Shown one piece after another: positions 11,601 to 20,547 of a stretch of 64,000 bases of DNA (position 1 is the first letter of the stretch; each line of letters starts with the position of its first letter). The stretch comes from Panonychus citri. Its lineage: Eukaryota > Arthropoda > Arachnida > Trombidiformes > Tetranychidae. The notes beneath the pieces were generated by a model, which saw only the letters and a program-made list of their open reading frames with translations, was not told the DNA's origin and made no database searches. Position numbers and translations under genes: made by a program. The stretch covers positions 1,426,001 to 1,490,000 of the forward strand of contig NW_026515509.1 of the NCBI RefSeq assembly GCF_014898815.1, given 5' to 3'.

Positions 11601-14600
11601 TCAAAATGAGCTCTCAGAGTTAAATCTCAAAATGAGATCTCAAAACGAGTTCTCATAGTGAGATTTCAATTTAAGCTCTCAAGTTAATCTTCGGATTAAC
11701 TCTATCTCTATTCTTTTACTTTACTATCAATTAACCTCTGACCTCGAGGGTACACTCTGAACACTCACTGTCCAGATGTCCTTTATCCTCTCTATCTTCC
11801 AACGGTCATTTTGACCTACAAAAAGGGACTCAAATTATTAACGAGTTCAGTTTGTGTTTTTAAAATATAACCATCTCCATGTTGGAATCTTCCTTCCTTT
11901 TCAGTAGAGAAAGTTTTTGTATTAAAATAAAGTTTTTTTCATTAAAATAAAAATTAACTCTACAATTATTATACTAAATTGTAACAATTTAATCTTGACA
12001 ATTAGGTTATCGAGGATATGAAAAATGGTATATCATCATCGGCATCATGTATGGCTTGTTTTGCTGCAACTGAATTATATCAATCACCAATGTATTCAAA
12101 GATTGGATTATCATCAGCAATTAAGACAACATGTAATTCATTGAGATTACAAAAGAGTGAAGTTTGTGATGGAATAGCTGAAAACTATGTTGTAAGTAAA
12201 TTAATCAACAATTAAAGTATCAAAAGATTAATCAAGTTTGTAACTTTTAATTTACAGGATGATTTAGATTACATTGGAATCCATACCAAGTTAACTGCTA
12301 ACGAAATGTGCTCAACACTATTAGGTGGTAATTGTGCCTTAGCATCTTCATCATTAAAAACAAACTGGTCAATTCATTTACCTGATAAGGTTGAATTGGT
12401 TAATCAATCACCTTATCGTAATGATATTAATAATAATAATCAACTAATCAAATCATCAACAGATCAATTAAGGATAACCAAAGTACTTCACATAACCGAT
12501 ATTCATGCTGATCTCTTTTATTCACCGGGTTCTAATGCTGAATGTGGGAAACCCGTTTGTTGCCGATCCAAGGATATTCTATCAACAACATCTTCTAATG
12601 ATAGACAATTAGATGAATCATCTTCTAATCCACCTTTATCTTCACCATCATCATCACTTACTAGTGATTCTGTTGATAGTTTATTCAAAAGACGATCAGC
12701 TGGTTTCTGGGGCGATTATGGTAAATGTGACACCCCAGTAGCTACTGTAATCAGTGCCTTGCAAAATATTGCCTCTAATCATCCTGATGTAAGTTAATTA
12801 TTTTCCTCTTTAATTAATTGTCATCAAATTCACCAATGATATTGAATCTTTCATCCGAAAGTGTATCAACTCTTTCGGCCAATCACTGAATCAATTTTTC
12901 CCCATTCATTTTCAGCATAAATGTCCTAGTATATTGTTGGTTAATTGTGATTACATTGAATATTAATCTTTAAACTATTATTATCATATTATAAATCAAA
13001 AGGTATTGCAAATTAAATTATCATTAGATGTAATTGTAAGTAATTGAAAGGTTAATTATAATTATTCATTGAAGCAAATCTTTACCTTACAATTGTACCT
13101 CCTATTTAATCATCAACAATATAATTGTAATTATGATGATTATCATCATTATTTCAATCACTCTGTACATTCAATGATCATTTTGAATAATAATAATCTA
13201 ATAATAATCTTATTCAGGTAAAATTAATCTCTGAAAAAAAAATCCCTTCAGTTTAAATAATCTGATTGTTGTCCCAAAGAAAAACAGATTAATAATCTGA
13301 GGAGATTAATTGTTAAACAATTAGTTGTTAAAGTTAATCTTAAATTAATTTAATAACAAAAAAAAACAGATTAACTGAAAATGTTAAATTAACATGACGA
13401 TTAACATGAATTTCAATCTAATCAAGTGAATTAAATATTTTTTTTCATTCCATCATGAAAATGAACATTAACTGATTTCTCTTGGGAGTCTAATTGAAAC
13501 TCTTATGATTAATTAATAATGAATTTTCTTTTAATTGTTAATCAGGTTGATTATTGGCTCTGGACGGGTGACATTGGACCTCATGATATTTGGAACTCTA
13601 GTCGAAATGAAATTCTGAACCATGTTCGATATATAACTCATCTAATTAAACAATATGCTTCGGTTCCAGTTTTCCCTGTAATTGGTAATCATGAGGGATT
13701 TCCAGCCAACAGGTAATAATAATTGAGAACCAGAACTACGATTAACAATTAATGTTACAACAATTAAAATAATTTGCAACATTAAGTGACCACTAACAAA
13801 ATATTAATCTCATTTACTGTTAATACCTTGATATTGGCCATTGATTTTGATACGTTCAAGTTAAATGATTCATTATTTAGTTAATCTATTACAATTTGAA
13901 TCAATGATTAGTCAATCATGATGATGATTATGATTGTAACTTAAATTGCTAATTAGTTAATGAATTACCGTTATGTGGTTCAGTTAATTTCTTTCAGTTA
14001 GAATTAAAATTTTCGCATTGACAACTTGATTTTGTGATTTTCTCCTTATTGTCAATTACTAATCAGATTTAATTGTCAATTACTTGATCACTTCCTTGTC
14101 GATTTAATTATTAATTGTCACTTTCTTTTTAACTCATTTGTGGTTAAATTGAGACTATAAGTCAATTGTCTCAAGTTGCAATAATTATTCAATTTTAATC
14201 ATTTTCGTCTACATTATCATTTGATTACTAATTGTTTCCTTAATTTTAATTTAGTTTTCCACCCCCTGGTATCTCAGGTCATTTATCTGCTTCCTGGTTA
14301 TATGAGGTATTGGCTATTGAATGGTCAGTTTGGCTTCCAGAGACTGCATTGGCAACCCTACGAATGTAAATAGTAAACAGTTGATTTAATTGATCCAATT
14401 TGACTAATTATTTTCATCTATTTATTGCTCATTTTAATTAATAATTAACTAACTTTATTAGAGGAGGTTATTACTCTTTACCTTTGTCTCCTGGATTACG
14501 TTTGGTTGCATTGAACACTAATTATTGTGCTCGTCTTAACCCTTGGACACTATTTGACCCTCAAGATCCTGGTGGTCAATTGAAATGGTTGGTGGGTCAA

Positions 14601-15287
14601 CTTTACGAAGCTGAAATACTTGGTGAAAAGGTTCAAATTGTGGGTCACATTGCACCGGACAATAGAGAGTGTACCTCATCTTGGGTTGACAATTTTCTGC
14701 AAATTGTTGACCGTTTTCAAGAAACAATAGTGTCCCAATTTTATGGACACACTCATCGAGATGAGTTTCGTGTCTACTATTCCCCACGAACCGGAGCACC
14801 GATAGGAAACGCTTACATAGGACCAAGTATAACCTCATTCAAGGGTAACAATCCAGCCTACAGGTTGTACCACACCTCGACTCAAGGCTCAGTGATTAAC
14901 CATGAAACCTATTTTTTCAATTTAACTCAAGCCAATACAAATGGACTCTATGGTCCAGTCTGGAGGTTAGCTTATAATGCTCTGGTTGACCTCAAGATAC
15001 CTTCACTTGACCCAATAAATTGGGATCTATTTATTCAAAGATTAATTTCCAATGAACGAGATTTCCAAAAATTTTATCAGTAAGTAAAGGAAAACAAAAC
15101 AATTCCCGAGTTTGAATCACAATCAACTAATCAATTCCTTTTTCCCATCAGATTATTTTCTCGTTTCAGTGATGTTACCCTGTACAAACCATGCACCTTA
15201 TCATGTAAACAAGAAATTATTGATGAGCTTAAAGTTTATGTTTCTTGGCGTAAATTGCCCAAAGCATTTCGCAAAAATCATAGTTAA
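5670..15287 (+). CDS. acid sphingomyelinase (sphingomyelin phosphodiesterase), 7 exons
   Basis: The enzyme hydrolyses sphingomyelin to ceramide and phosphocholine in lysosomes or outside the cell. Exons are 5670-6092, 12006-12191, 12258-12788, 13546-13712, 14255-14365, 14462-15079 and 15152-15287, all with GT-AG borders and compatible phases, giving about 723 residues. The ATG at 5670 starts a hydrophobic signal peptide; an upstream in-frame TTG is not needed. Exon 2 begins the saposin-B-type domain with its Cys pairs (CMACFAATE). The metallophosphoesterase motifs are all present: DIHAD in exon 3, WTGDIGPHD and GNHE in exon 4, GHIAPDNRECTSSW and GHTHRDEF in exon 6. The C-terminal cysteine region (CTLSCKQE) is in exon 7. 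A Ser-rich insert lies after the first metal motif. Intron 1 is almost 6 kb because it contains LTR element 1 in the same orientation. No break is visible, so the gene looks functional. Confidence 0.92.
6743..7197 (+). repeat. element 1 left LTR
   Basis: 455 bp, TG...CA ends, preceded by target duplication ATTAT. Contains a cluster of palindromic GAGATCTC words at about 6840-6925 and AATAAA-like words (AAAATAAAG) near its 3' part that could serve as a poly(A) signal. Confidence 0.93.
7202..7219 (+). other. element 1 primer binding site
   Basis: TGGCGCATTCGACAGGAT begins four bases after the left LTR. Its complement reads as a tRNA 3' end: T-loop AT, T-stem strand CCTGT, acceptor strand CGAATGC, discriminator G, CCA. 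The implied 5' acceptor strand GCATTCG resembles, but does not equal, insect serine tRNAs. The tRNA identity is inference. Confidence 0.7.
7227..11486 (+). CDS. element 1 Gag-Pol polyprotein (single frame)
   Basis: 1,419 residues from the ATG at 7227, shortly after the primer binding site, to a TAG just before the polypurine tract. A retrotransposon Gag domain lies at about residues 150-290. I see no CCHC zinc knuckle after it; a Gln/Asn-rich tail and a 13-residue tandem repeat (about 355-428) occupy that place. The aspartic protease motif is LDSGSDKSF near 455. Reverse transcriptase has FCIDYREIN and the catalytic YIDD near 739. RNase H has TDAS near 890 and HTDHAAL near 957. The integrase has an HHCC zinc module (about 1092-1135), then D (HIDFGE, about 1159), D (SDNGTAF, about 1222) and E (LVERK, about 1256). 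A second copy of the tandem repeat lies between RNase H and integrase. There is no frameshift between gag and pol. All catalytic motifs look intact, so the protein may be active. Confidence 0.93.
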   Translation: MSNKFKFYFVKAENQQIKLSKYKLFADSDWTIVDNQHRDSSSHQVLFSKPSVASALENFTHHRTLTVQLNADESSPYLNNDFGSVLSDENDLEVESVPSTQSSGASQDSLVLQAVAEMIKAQQEMFNNTLKCFQESLRPLATQKIHRMEISKFDGKTEDAKTWMCTYEKMCDHNNWREDKAKVNGLKSNLEGNALKWFNSMIRDNISEDWELWKSSFLRSFGHNRVSCASLALKWEYRSGDIFDYYYDKQRLIQLAFPDIDDFNFVTMVLLGLPDEIQNQLSSRQLSTKQELREALETIKPPRSGKSHPPNGKGSNKPPNKNQSSNQNQSNKPSDGFISLNSPEKIEISELDLNLTQNEISNGDIKMSTQNEISNGDIKMSTQNEISNGDIKMSTQNEISNGDIEMSSQNEISNGDPKVRSQNEESNFANTFDESINVCDPKTFVLVNGQSFQCVLDSGSDKSFIRSDVVFKNNWKYTKYQQVTRQINGDLFNSDKICEAKVSFNERSAKINLLLLDTLPLPIILGYSDLNALGIKLCQDSNNSFLTLPLIESHDDVRSNFPNLCLDELPDSINFVDFKLKESHSIVRCKPYSMSAHKLAYAREKIKNLIERKIITNSTSSYASPVTFVPKENGELRFCIDYREINKQTDLDPFPFPLIDNIISLFGGCQYFSKIDLKEGFWQLPLSKETRKFSAFVTPFGHYEWNRLPFGWKNSPSIFQRHMNNILSDLLETGKVCVYIDDICVGSKTKQECQQLTYQVLSKLNAANMVINLDKSEFMRPSVKFLGRVIDGNTKTTKVESIEKVRKMLPPHDLHSIRQFTGLTGHFRSFIKDYASIARPLDKLKRKNEPFVWTEDCQKSFDQLKTLITSNPILSLPDSELPFELCTDASGLGSGSVLYQRDTTKPKNQQLRVIGYQSYTFSKQEINYSITEKEALAVIKAVKYFRTFLEGRSFVVHTDHAALAYLMNLKEPKGRLARWQLFLMSYDLKIDHRPGRLHSDADALSRLCLEPFAYALLSSNFSYLKTSSQNEISNGEIEMSSQNEISEREIKMSSQNEISERDPKVKPQNEFSRQIESKPLEKTKINEILKAYHDDRDSGGHGGYWRTYHKIKSRFHWPGMKRDIVEYIKTCHLCQLNKPKPKFDPPFLPHHSKIPFDTVHIDFGELEKKSDVNKKTKSFLLLVDEATRIVAGKAMKESSLAVINFLDSFSRIDQIKVIVSDNGTAFTSREMKNWTVTRGIKLRYTSPYHPAANGLVERKMRDIKTFIGLYRESGIDWKGLLSSAISYSNRSYHSVIGCTPWYKLYGEGPILPADEKFGLQLNQIASEKPKDENSILKIRKMNDKRTNGKIEIKIGDKILVKYSYQGKKRVQKGPFEVQEIKSFGGNPKTITYTDDNGKEQIAHISNITLYHERSHDLIK
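8293..8510 (+). repeat. 39-bp in-frame tandem repeat in element 1 gag
   Basis: About five copies of a 39-bp unit encoding a 13-residue unit of the type TQNEISNGDIKMS. The first three are nearly identical and the last two diverge. Each unit contains the palindrome TGAGATCTCA. The same word occurs in the LTRs and in a second coding array of the same element. Confidence 0.95.
10303..10445 (+). repeat. second in-frame palindromic repeat array, between RNase H and integrase
   Basis: Three to four degenerate units encoding SSQNEIS-type peptides, built from the same TCTCAAAATGAGATCTCA word as the gag array at 8293-8510. The array sits in the RNase H-integrase linker, where an insertion is tolerated structurally. 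Confidence 0.9.
11504..11964 (+). repeat. element 1 right LTR
   Basis: 461 bp, followed by the target duplication ATTAT at 11965-11969. It carries more GAGATCTC-type words (about 11583-11690) than the left LTR, including some not matched in the left copy. Confidence 0.93.
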
Positions 15288-15779
15288 TTAACAATCAACC
15301 AAACTGATTACCAATTTTTTTTAATCATCTTCTCATCTCAATACAAGTTGACGTTTGTTTCATCATCCTAATATTATTTTTTGTTATTATCCATCACAAA
15401 GTAAGTTATAAATATTTTATCATCTCCATCATCATCATCATTGTGTTTATAATTGTATTAATTGAAAATGTAAATAAAAAAGAAACGCAATAATTAAATT
15501 ACATAAATCTCTCGATTTTTGTAACTAATTTAGACGAAAATTGTTAACTTTCAAAAGTTAATTGTTACTGATTAAAGAGTGTAACAAAATATTTTATAGT
15601 TAACACAGAAAGAGTTGATTAAAATGATGTTGTTTGATTGATGATGTTGTTTTTTGTTAATGTTGATGTGATTTGAATGTATAATAGTTTTGTTTATATA
15701 CCAAAATGAACAAAAAAAAAGTTATATTATCAATTGTGTTGATAAAAATAAAATTAAAAACAATCAATAATCAGCTAGA
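15288..15779. other. intergenic space between convergent genes
   Basis: About 490 bp separating the stop codons of the sphingomyelinase (plus) and beta-galactosidase (minus) genes. It holds the 3' UTRs of both. I see no other feature apart from the poly(A) signal listed separately. Confidence 0.7.
15473..15478 (+). terminator. probable polyadenylation signal of the sphingomyelinase gene
   Basis: AATAAA about 185 bp after the stop codon at 15287, within an A-rich stretch. Position and orientation fit; there is no transcript evidence. Confidence 0.5.
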
Positions 15780-16399
15780 TTAAAGTTGATTGTTGACCTG
15801 TAATTTGGATAACCAATAATCGTAAGTTTTAACATTTGAAAAAGGTATTGATCCATTGAGAATTGGTTGTGACTGGAATTGAATTGTAATCGGTTTATCA
15901 GCTGATGATGATGATGAGTTAATTTGGAGAGTCTCCAATATGGTAAGTAGATTATAATCTGGATAAGATTTAAACCAAACTCCTGGAACATAAAGTGTCA
16001 CTTGAGGTCCAGTGTGAGGCCAATATTTTCCCAAAAGATGACCATTAAATCCAACAATTCCTTTGGTAAAGTTACTTAAATTTAAAAAAGTGTCACTTGG
16101 TTTGACACCAACAGGAAGTTGAAAACTACTACCGAAAATTGCTGGATATTTAACTACTTCCGGTGAGGGAGAAATAGATTGTGGGGGTGGAGATTCATTG
16201 GTCACTAATTGTGTCTTGTTAATTTCAATACTTCCATTATCATGATGATTATTATGTTCATCAGTGTATTTATTTTTCACCAAATGATTAGTAACTGAAT
16301 CCATTAAGTTTCCCAATTTTTGATAATAAATATGAGTCCAATTGGTAATTGTAATTGCTCCCAATTTAACATCTCCAATGATACCCTGCAAATCACAAT

Positions 16400-16460
<61 letters not shown>

Positions 16461-19400
16461 TAACAATTAAAGTTGAAAGCGTAAAGAAAAAAAAATCAAT
16501 ATAATTGATTCAAATGATTTCAATTGTAATAGATTTTCGTATTCATAATCAACGTTGATTAAATTACCTTTTCCTCACTAATATAACTTCCATATGAGAT
16601 TCGACCTTCATTCTCAACAATTAAATCTAATCGTGAACCTAATCGAGCCTCGATTGGTAATGAGTTAATCGAAACAGCTCTTGATAATACTCCTTGAAGT
16701 TTCTGTTAGAAAAATACAATTAATATATAATAACAATTATCTTAATATTACATGTATAGAAAATGGATAATTAATCCATTTAATTACTAAATTTCAATTA
16801 GTAATTATCTTATTAATAATAGTATATAATTACCCCATCAACAAGGACAATTGCACGATCTCTAAGAGTCTTAATTGTCAATAGACTAGGATCACTTGGA
16901 GTACAATTAATTAAACTTGAATAAACCACAAAACCAGTTGATACACCAAGAGCTTCAAAGGACATTGGTAAATTGTTAATTTTAATTTGTCCACCTTTAA
17001 TTATTGTATTCCAATCCCACACTAGGTCAGCGGTAATGGTCAATGACATTTTAGGACTCACTTCAGGTCAATTAAATGATCAACAGGAAAATACTGAGAG
17101 TCAAGTAAATTGAGTTGATTATAATATTTGTAAGATTTAATTAAGATCAATTGTTTTTACCTTTGAAATTGTTGATCTAATTGCAAAATATTTACTTGTT
17201 AAATCACCAGATTCAGTTATTGGTGAATCATAATCATAACTGGTTGGTTGTGGTTGATAATTAGCACCATAATTAGCACCAGCACCAAGGTCAAAATTGG
17301 TTCCACCATGAAACATATACCTGGATAATCAATATCTTGATATTAAATTGTTGAATAGTTGAACAATTTAAATGATAACTTACATATTGACAGAGACATT
17401 TTTTGATAGTAAAGTGTCTAATGTAAGGGCAACTAAACTATCAGAGGTAACTGAATGAGGCTCTGCCCAATGGTCAAGCCATCCTGTATAATATTCAGAG
17501 TTAACCAATGGTCCATTAGGTTGTACCGATCTTAAATACGAATAGGAAAGATTTACATCAGCCCCTGGTCCAAAATCAATTGTCGCCAATGTACCATTGA
17601 TTTGTCCACATTTAAGGTAGTTTAAACCATTACCATCGGTAGTGAATAGAACGACATTGTTATTGGTCAAGTTGACCATCAAATCTCGAAGATAATAAGT
17701 ATAATTGTAATCACAGGCAAAGTAACTTCCATATTCATTTTCAACCTGCATCATTATCACCGGTCCACCATTGTTGTAAAGGTAAGGTTCAAGTCGAGGT
17801 AGAAGATAATTAAACCACCGGCTAACATAGGACAGATAAACAGGATCACTGGTTCGTATTTTCATCAATGGATCAACCTTTAATAGCCATGAAGGTAAAC
17901 CACCCTTTGGAAACAATTAACAAAGATATTAATAGAAAGAAGAAAAAAAAATCTAATAATCAATAATGGTCAATCTAATTACCATGTCACGTTCAGCACA
18001 GATATAAGGTCCAGGCCGTAAGATGACCAGTAGATTATTTTCCTTGGCAATTTCAATGAATTTAAATATATCAAGATTACCACTGAAATCATATGGTCCT
18101 CCATTGATTGGTTCATGGGATCGCCATTCAATGTATCTGAAAAGTAAATGATGGACAATTAGTTAATTAGTTGGTCCATATGATTGACTGGACATTTGAT
18201 GATAGAGAAAAAAAAACAAATAATTAATATTCAACGTACGTTTGGACAGCATTGAGTCCTGCTTTTTTCATCTTCATCATCCTATCTGACCAATATTCAA
18301 CTGGAACCCGGAAATAATGAAGTGACCCGGAAATGTAGGTAAAGGGTTGTCCATCTTTAAGGAAGGTATTGTTTGACCAATCAATGTCAAATGAGCGTTT
18401 TTGTTGCTGCTGACCAACTGAAATCTATCAACCATCAAAAATTATCAAATTCAAAACAAAATCAATCATTAATCATCATCAATTGTATTAATATTTTTAA
18501 TAATTGCTCAGTATTTTGATGATGACAATCAATGACAAAACAATTAATACTTAATCACATGGGATAGTATAATGATGATTAACTTGATTGTATAGATTTG
18601 AAAATCAAGGGTTTTCCTGTTGAGATAAAACCAGCTAACAGCAGACAATTTAATGACAATCAGTAAATTAATAGATTACAACAACAATCAACTCCACCCA
18701 AGTGATGAGTAGATTTAAGGTAAAAATTGGCTTCATTAATTTTCAAACGTTCATTTCATTTCCATTGATAGTTGATCAAGTAAATCAAATGATTAACGAT
18801 CAACAATTAATCATAATCAATAAAAACAGAAAATCTTTTGTCTTTCATTCATAGTGAATCAATATAAGAAAAATGATCATAATCAGTTAATTGTCATCAT
18901 ACTTAATTGTCCTAATCACAAGTATTCAAAGTTGTCACATAATAATAGTTAGTTAATTAACTGGGCAAAAATTTTTACCAATCATTCAATACTTATCATT
19001 GTTATTGCTCAATACTCACATACACTTAATTGTCAACAATTAAACAATCATCATCAATGAAAGTTAATTGGACAATTAATATAATGATACAATTGGATTA
19101 ATTGATTAAAAATCAAATTACAAATTGTTTACTTAATTGTTTATTTTATATTAACTCTCTCATAACATTTGACCTAAACTAATTAAAAGCAGTAACCTTA
19201 TTGATTAGTTTAATGATAATTGAACAATTAACATTGGATTAAGAAGAAAGTTAAACTAAATTAATCAATTAATTGTTAAGTATAAAAGCGTAATCATAAA
19301 ATAAATACAGTTAATTGTGAATAAAGTAAACAGATCATCTAGTTAATTTTAAACAAACTTATTTAACTAATAAAATTAAATTGACAATCAGTTATAATAT

Positions 19401-20547
19401 AATTAATTGTAATCAATATTTAAATGATAAGTAATATTTATCCCACACACAAACACATCATATTATATCATTTAACATTACGATGGATACAATTAAATTG
19501 ATGATAATAATAACAATTTATATTGATCAAGTTTGATCACATCATCATCAACAACAATTAATTAATCAACAAATAAAAATATAAAGTAACATTACAATTA
19601 AGATGGAAACCAAGTTGACATTGGAGGATAAACATCAAAATTAAGGTTACATATTAAATTGATTTGAATTGAGTTGAAGCAATTAAGTTGATGATCTTAC
19701 ATCATATTGTGATTAACATCAATTTGATCAGAAATAGACTTAGGATGATGGGGAGAAGAGTAAACTGGATGTATCTTCAGGGAGAAAGTGAGTAACTGAG
19801 AGAGAGAAAGCAATTTCTTCAATAAGATGCTCATACGAAATCCAAAGGAACCCAAAGAAAGAGTAAGTTTCAATTTGATTTGGTTCAATAAAACCATTTA
19901 TCAGATAACTTCATCATCTTCATCATTGTTATCATCAGAATGGTAAAGAGATGAAGAGAGAGAGAGAGAGAGAGAGAGAGAGTTAACCTTAACAGAGGAA
20001 TTGACAAAATGATTGGAACTACGAGTGAAAAAATGGCGACTGAAGATGAGGATGAAAATGTAAGAAGAAAAAGATAAACAAACAAGTAAACAAGAAAAAA
20101 GAAAACTTTTTTTTCTTCTTTCTATTATGTTAGATTTTTCTATTCTCATTGTATTTTGTGTCAATTTTTTACCCCATTCAATTGATATTATCATCATAAT
20201 CTATCCAATGTTATGTATTAGTCAAAGTGAATCCTTTTTTATTGTAATTTAAATCATTGACAATAACAATAACATAACAATTAATGATGCATTAAATTGT
20301 AAACATATATATATTTTTTTTCCTTGTCAAGAACAGAATTGAAAGAAAGTGATGATTACAAGTGAGAATCATCATGATTATCATCATCATCTTGGTGATG
20401 ATATCATGTTAAGAGAGAAAAGTTATATCACAATTTAACATTTAATTATAATTGGTTGAATTAATTAAGAGGTGAGTACAAACTTACCTGTACAAAGAGG
20501 AGGAGGAGGAGGAGAGTCAATAAACTCATGATATGAATTGAATTCAT
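15780..20547 (-). CDS. beta-galactosidase, glycoside hydrolase family 35 (GLB1-like), 8 exons, one frame break
   Basis: Removes terminal beta-galactose from glycoconjugates, normally in the lysosome. Minus-strand exons in order: 20547-20488 (signal peptide, Leu-rich), 18424-18240, 18136-17983, 17904-17384, 17320-17161, 17093-16834, 16702-16568 and 16385-15780; about 693 residues. Motifs include LNAVQTYIEWRSHEP, RPGPYICAE, VENEYG (predicted acid/base Glu) and NSEYYTGWLDHW (predicted nucleophile Glu). MFHGGTNF follows, then the C-terminal jelly-roll region with VENEGRISYG. Where family members usually have AEW after PYIC, this one reads AER. All exon phases agree except exon 17093-16834. It is 260 bp, one base short of a whole number of codons although both neighbours are in phase 0, so the frame shifts at about 17062-17071. 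That is either a sequence error or a disabling deletion. The gene otherwise looks well conserved. Confidence 0.88.
16401..16455. repeat. (AG)n microsatellite in a beta-galactosidase intron
   Basis: About 27 AG units on the plus strand. On the coding (minus) strand it is a TC tract ending 14 bp before the acceptor of the last exon, so it forms part of that intron's polypyrimidine tract. Confidence 0.95.
18425..20487 (-). other. large first intron of the beta-galactosidase gene
   Basis: About 2.06 kb between the signal-peptide exon and exon 2, GT at 20487-20486 and AG at 18426-18425. AT-rich with an (AG)n tract near 19957-19981. No coding or mobile sequence recognised; frames at 19697-20197 are low-complexity. 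Confidence 0.75.
20236..20490 (-). repeat. diverged duplication, copy next to the first beta-galactosidase exon
   Basis: Shares ordered blocks with 21741-21995: a TTGTAA-TTAAATCATTG-CAATAAC block, CAATTAATGATGCAT followed by AAATTGTAAACAT, GATGATATCATGT, and a minus-strand GTAAGT donor context (ACTTACCT). Spacing between blocks differs by small indels. This copy includes the donor of exon 1. Confidence 0.6.

Larger units (their letters stand above)
6743..11964 (+). mobile_element. element 1: complete Ty3/gypsy LTR retrotransposon in an intron
   Basis: Two LTRs (6743-7197 and 11504-11964) start TGAACTGTTCC and end CTCTACA. They flank a primer binding site, one Gag-Pol frame and a polypurine tract (GGGGGAGA at about 11497-11503). 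The insertion has a 5-bp target duplication, ATTAT, at 6738-6742 and 11965-11969. It sits in the first intron of the sphingomyelinase gene in the sense direction. The LTRs differ by small indels and several substitutions, so it is older than element 2 in this window, yet its long frame is intact. The order protease-RT-RNase H-integrase places it in Ty3/gypsy (Metaviridae). No envelope-like frame follows pol. Confidence 0.95.

Noticed and set aside
15780..16466. Extension of the last beta-galactosidase exon through the (AG)n tract
   Set aside because: The open frame continues into a Ser-Leu repeat only because the microsatellite has no stops; the acceptor at 16387-16386 fits the phase of the previous exon.
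19697..20197. Overlapping Leu/Ser-rich minus-strand frames
   Set aside because: They lie inside the first intron of beta-galactosidase and derive from an (AG)n tract and its flanks.
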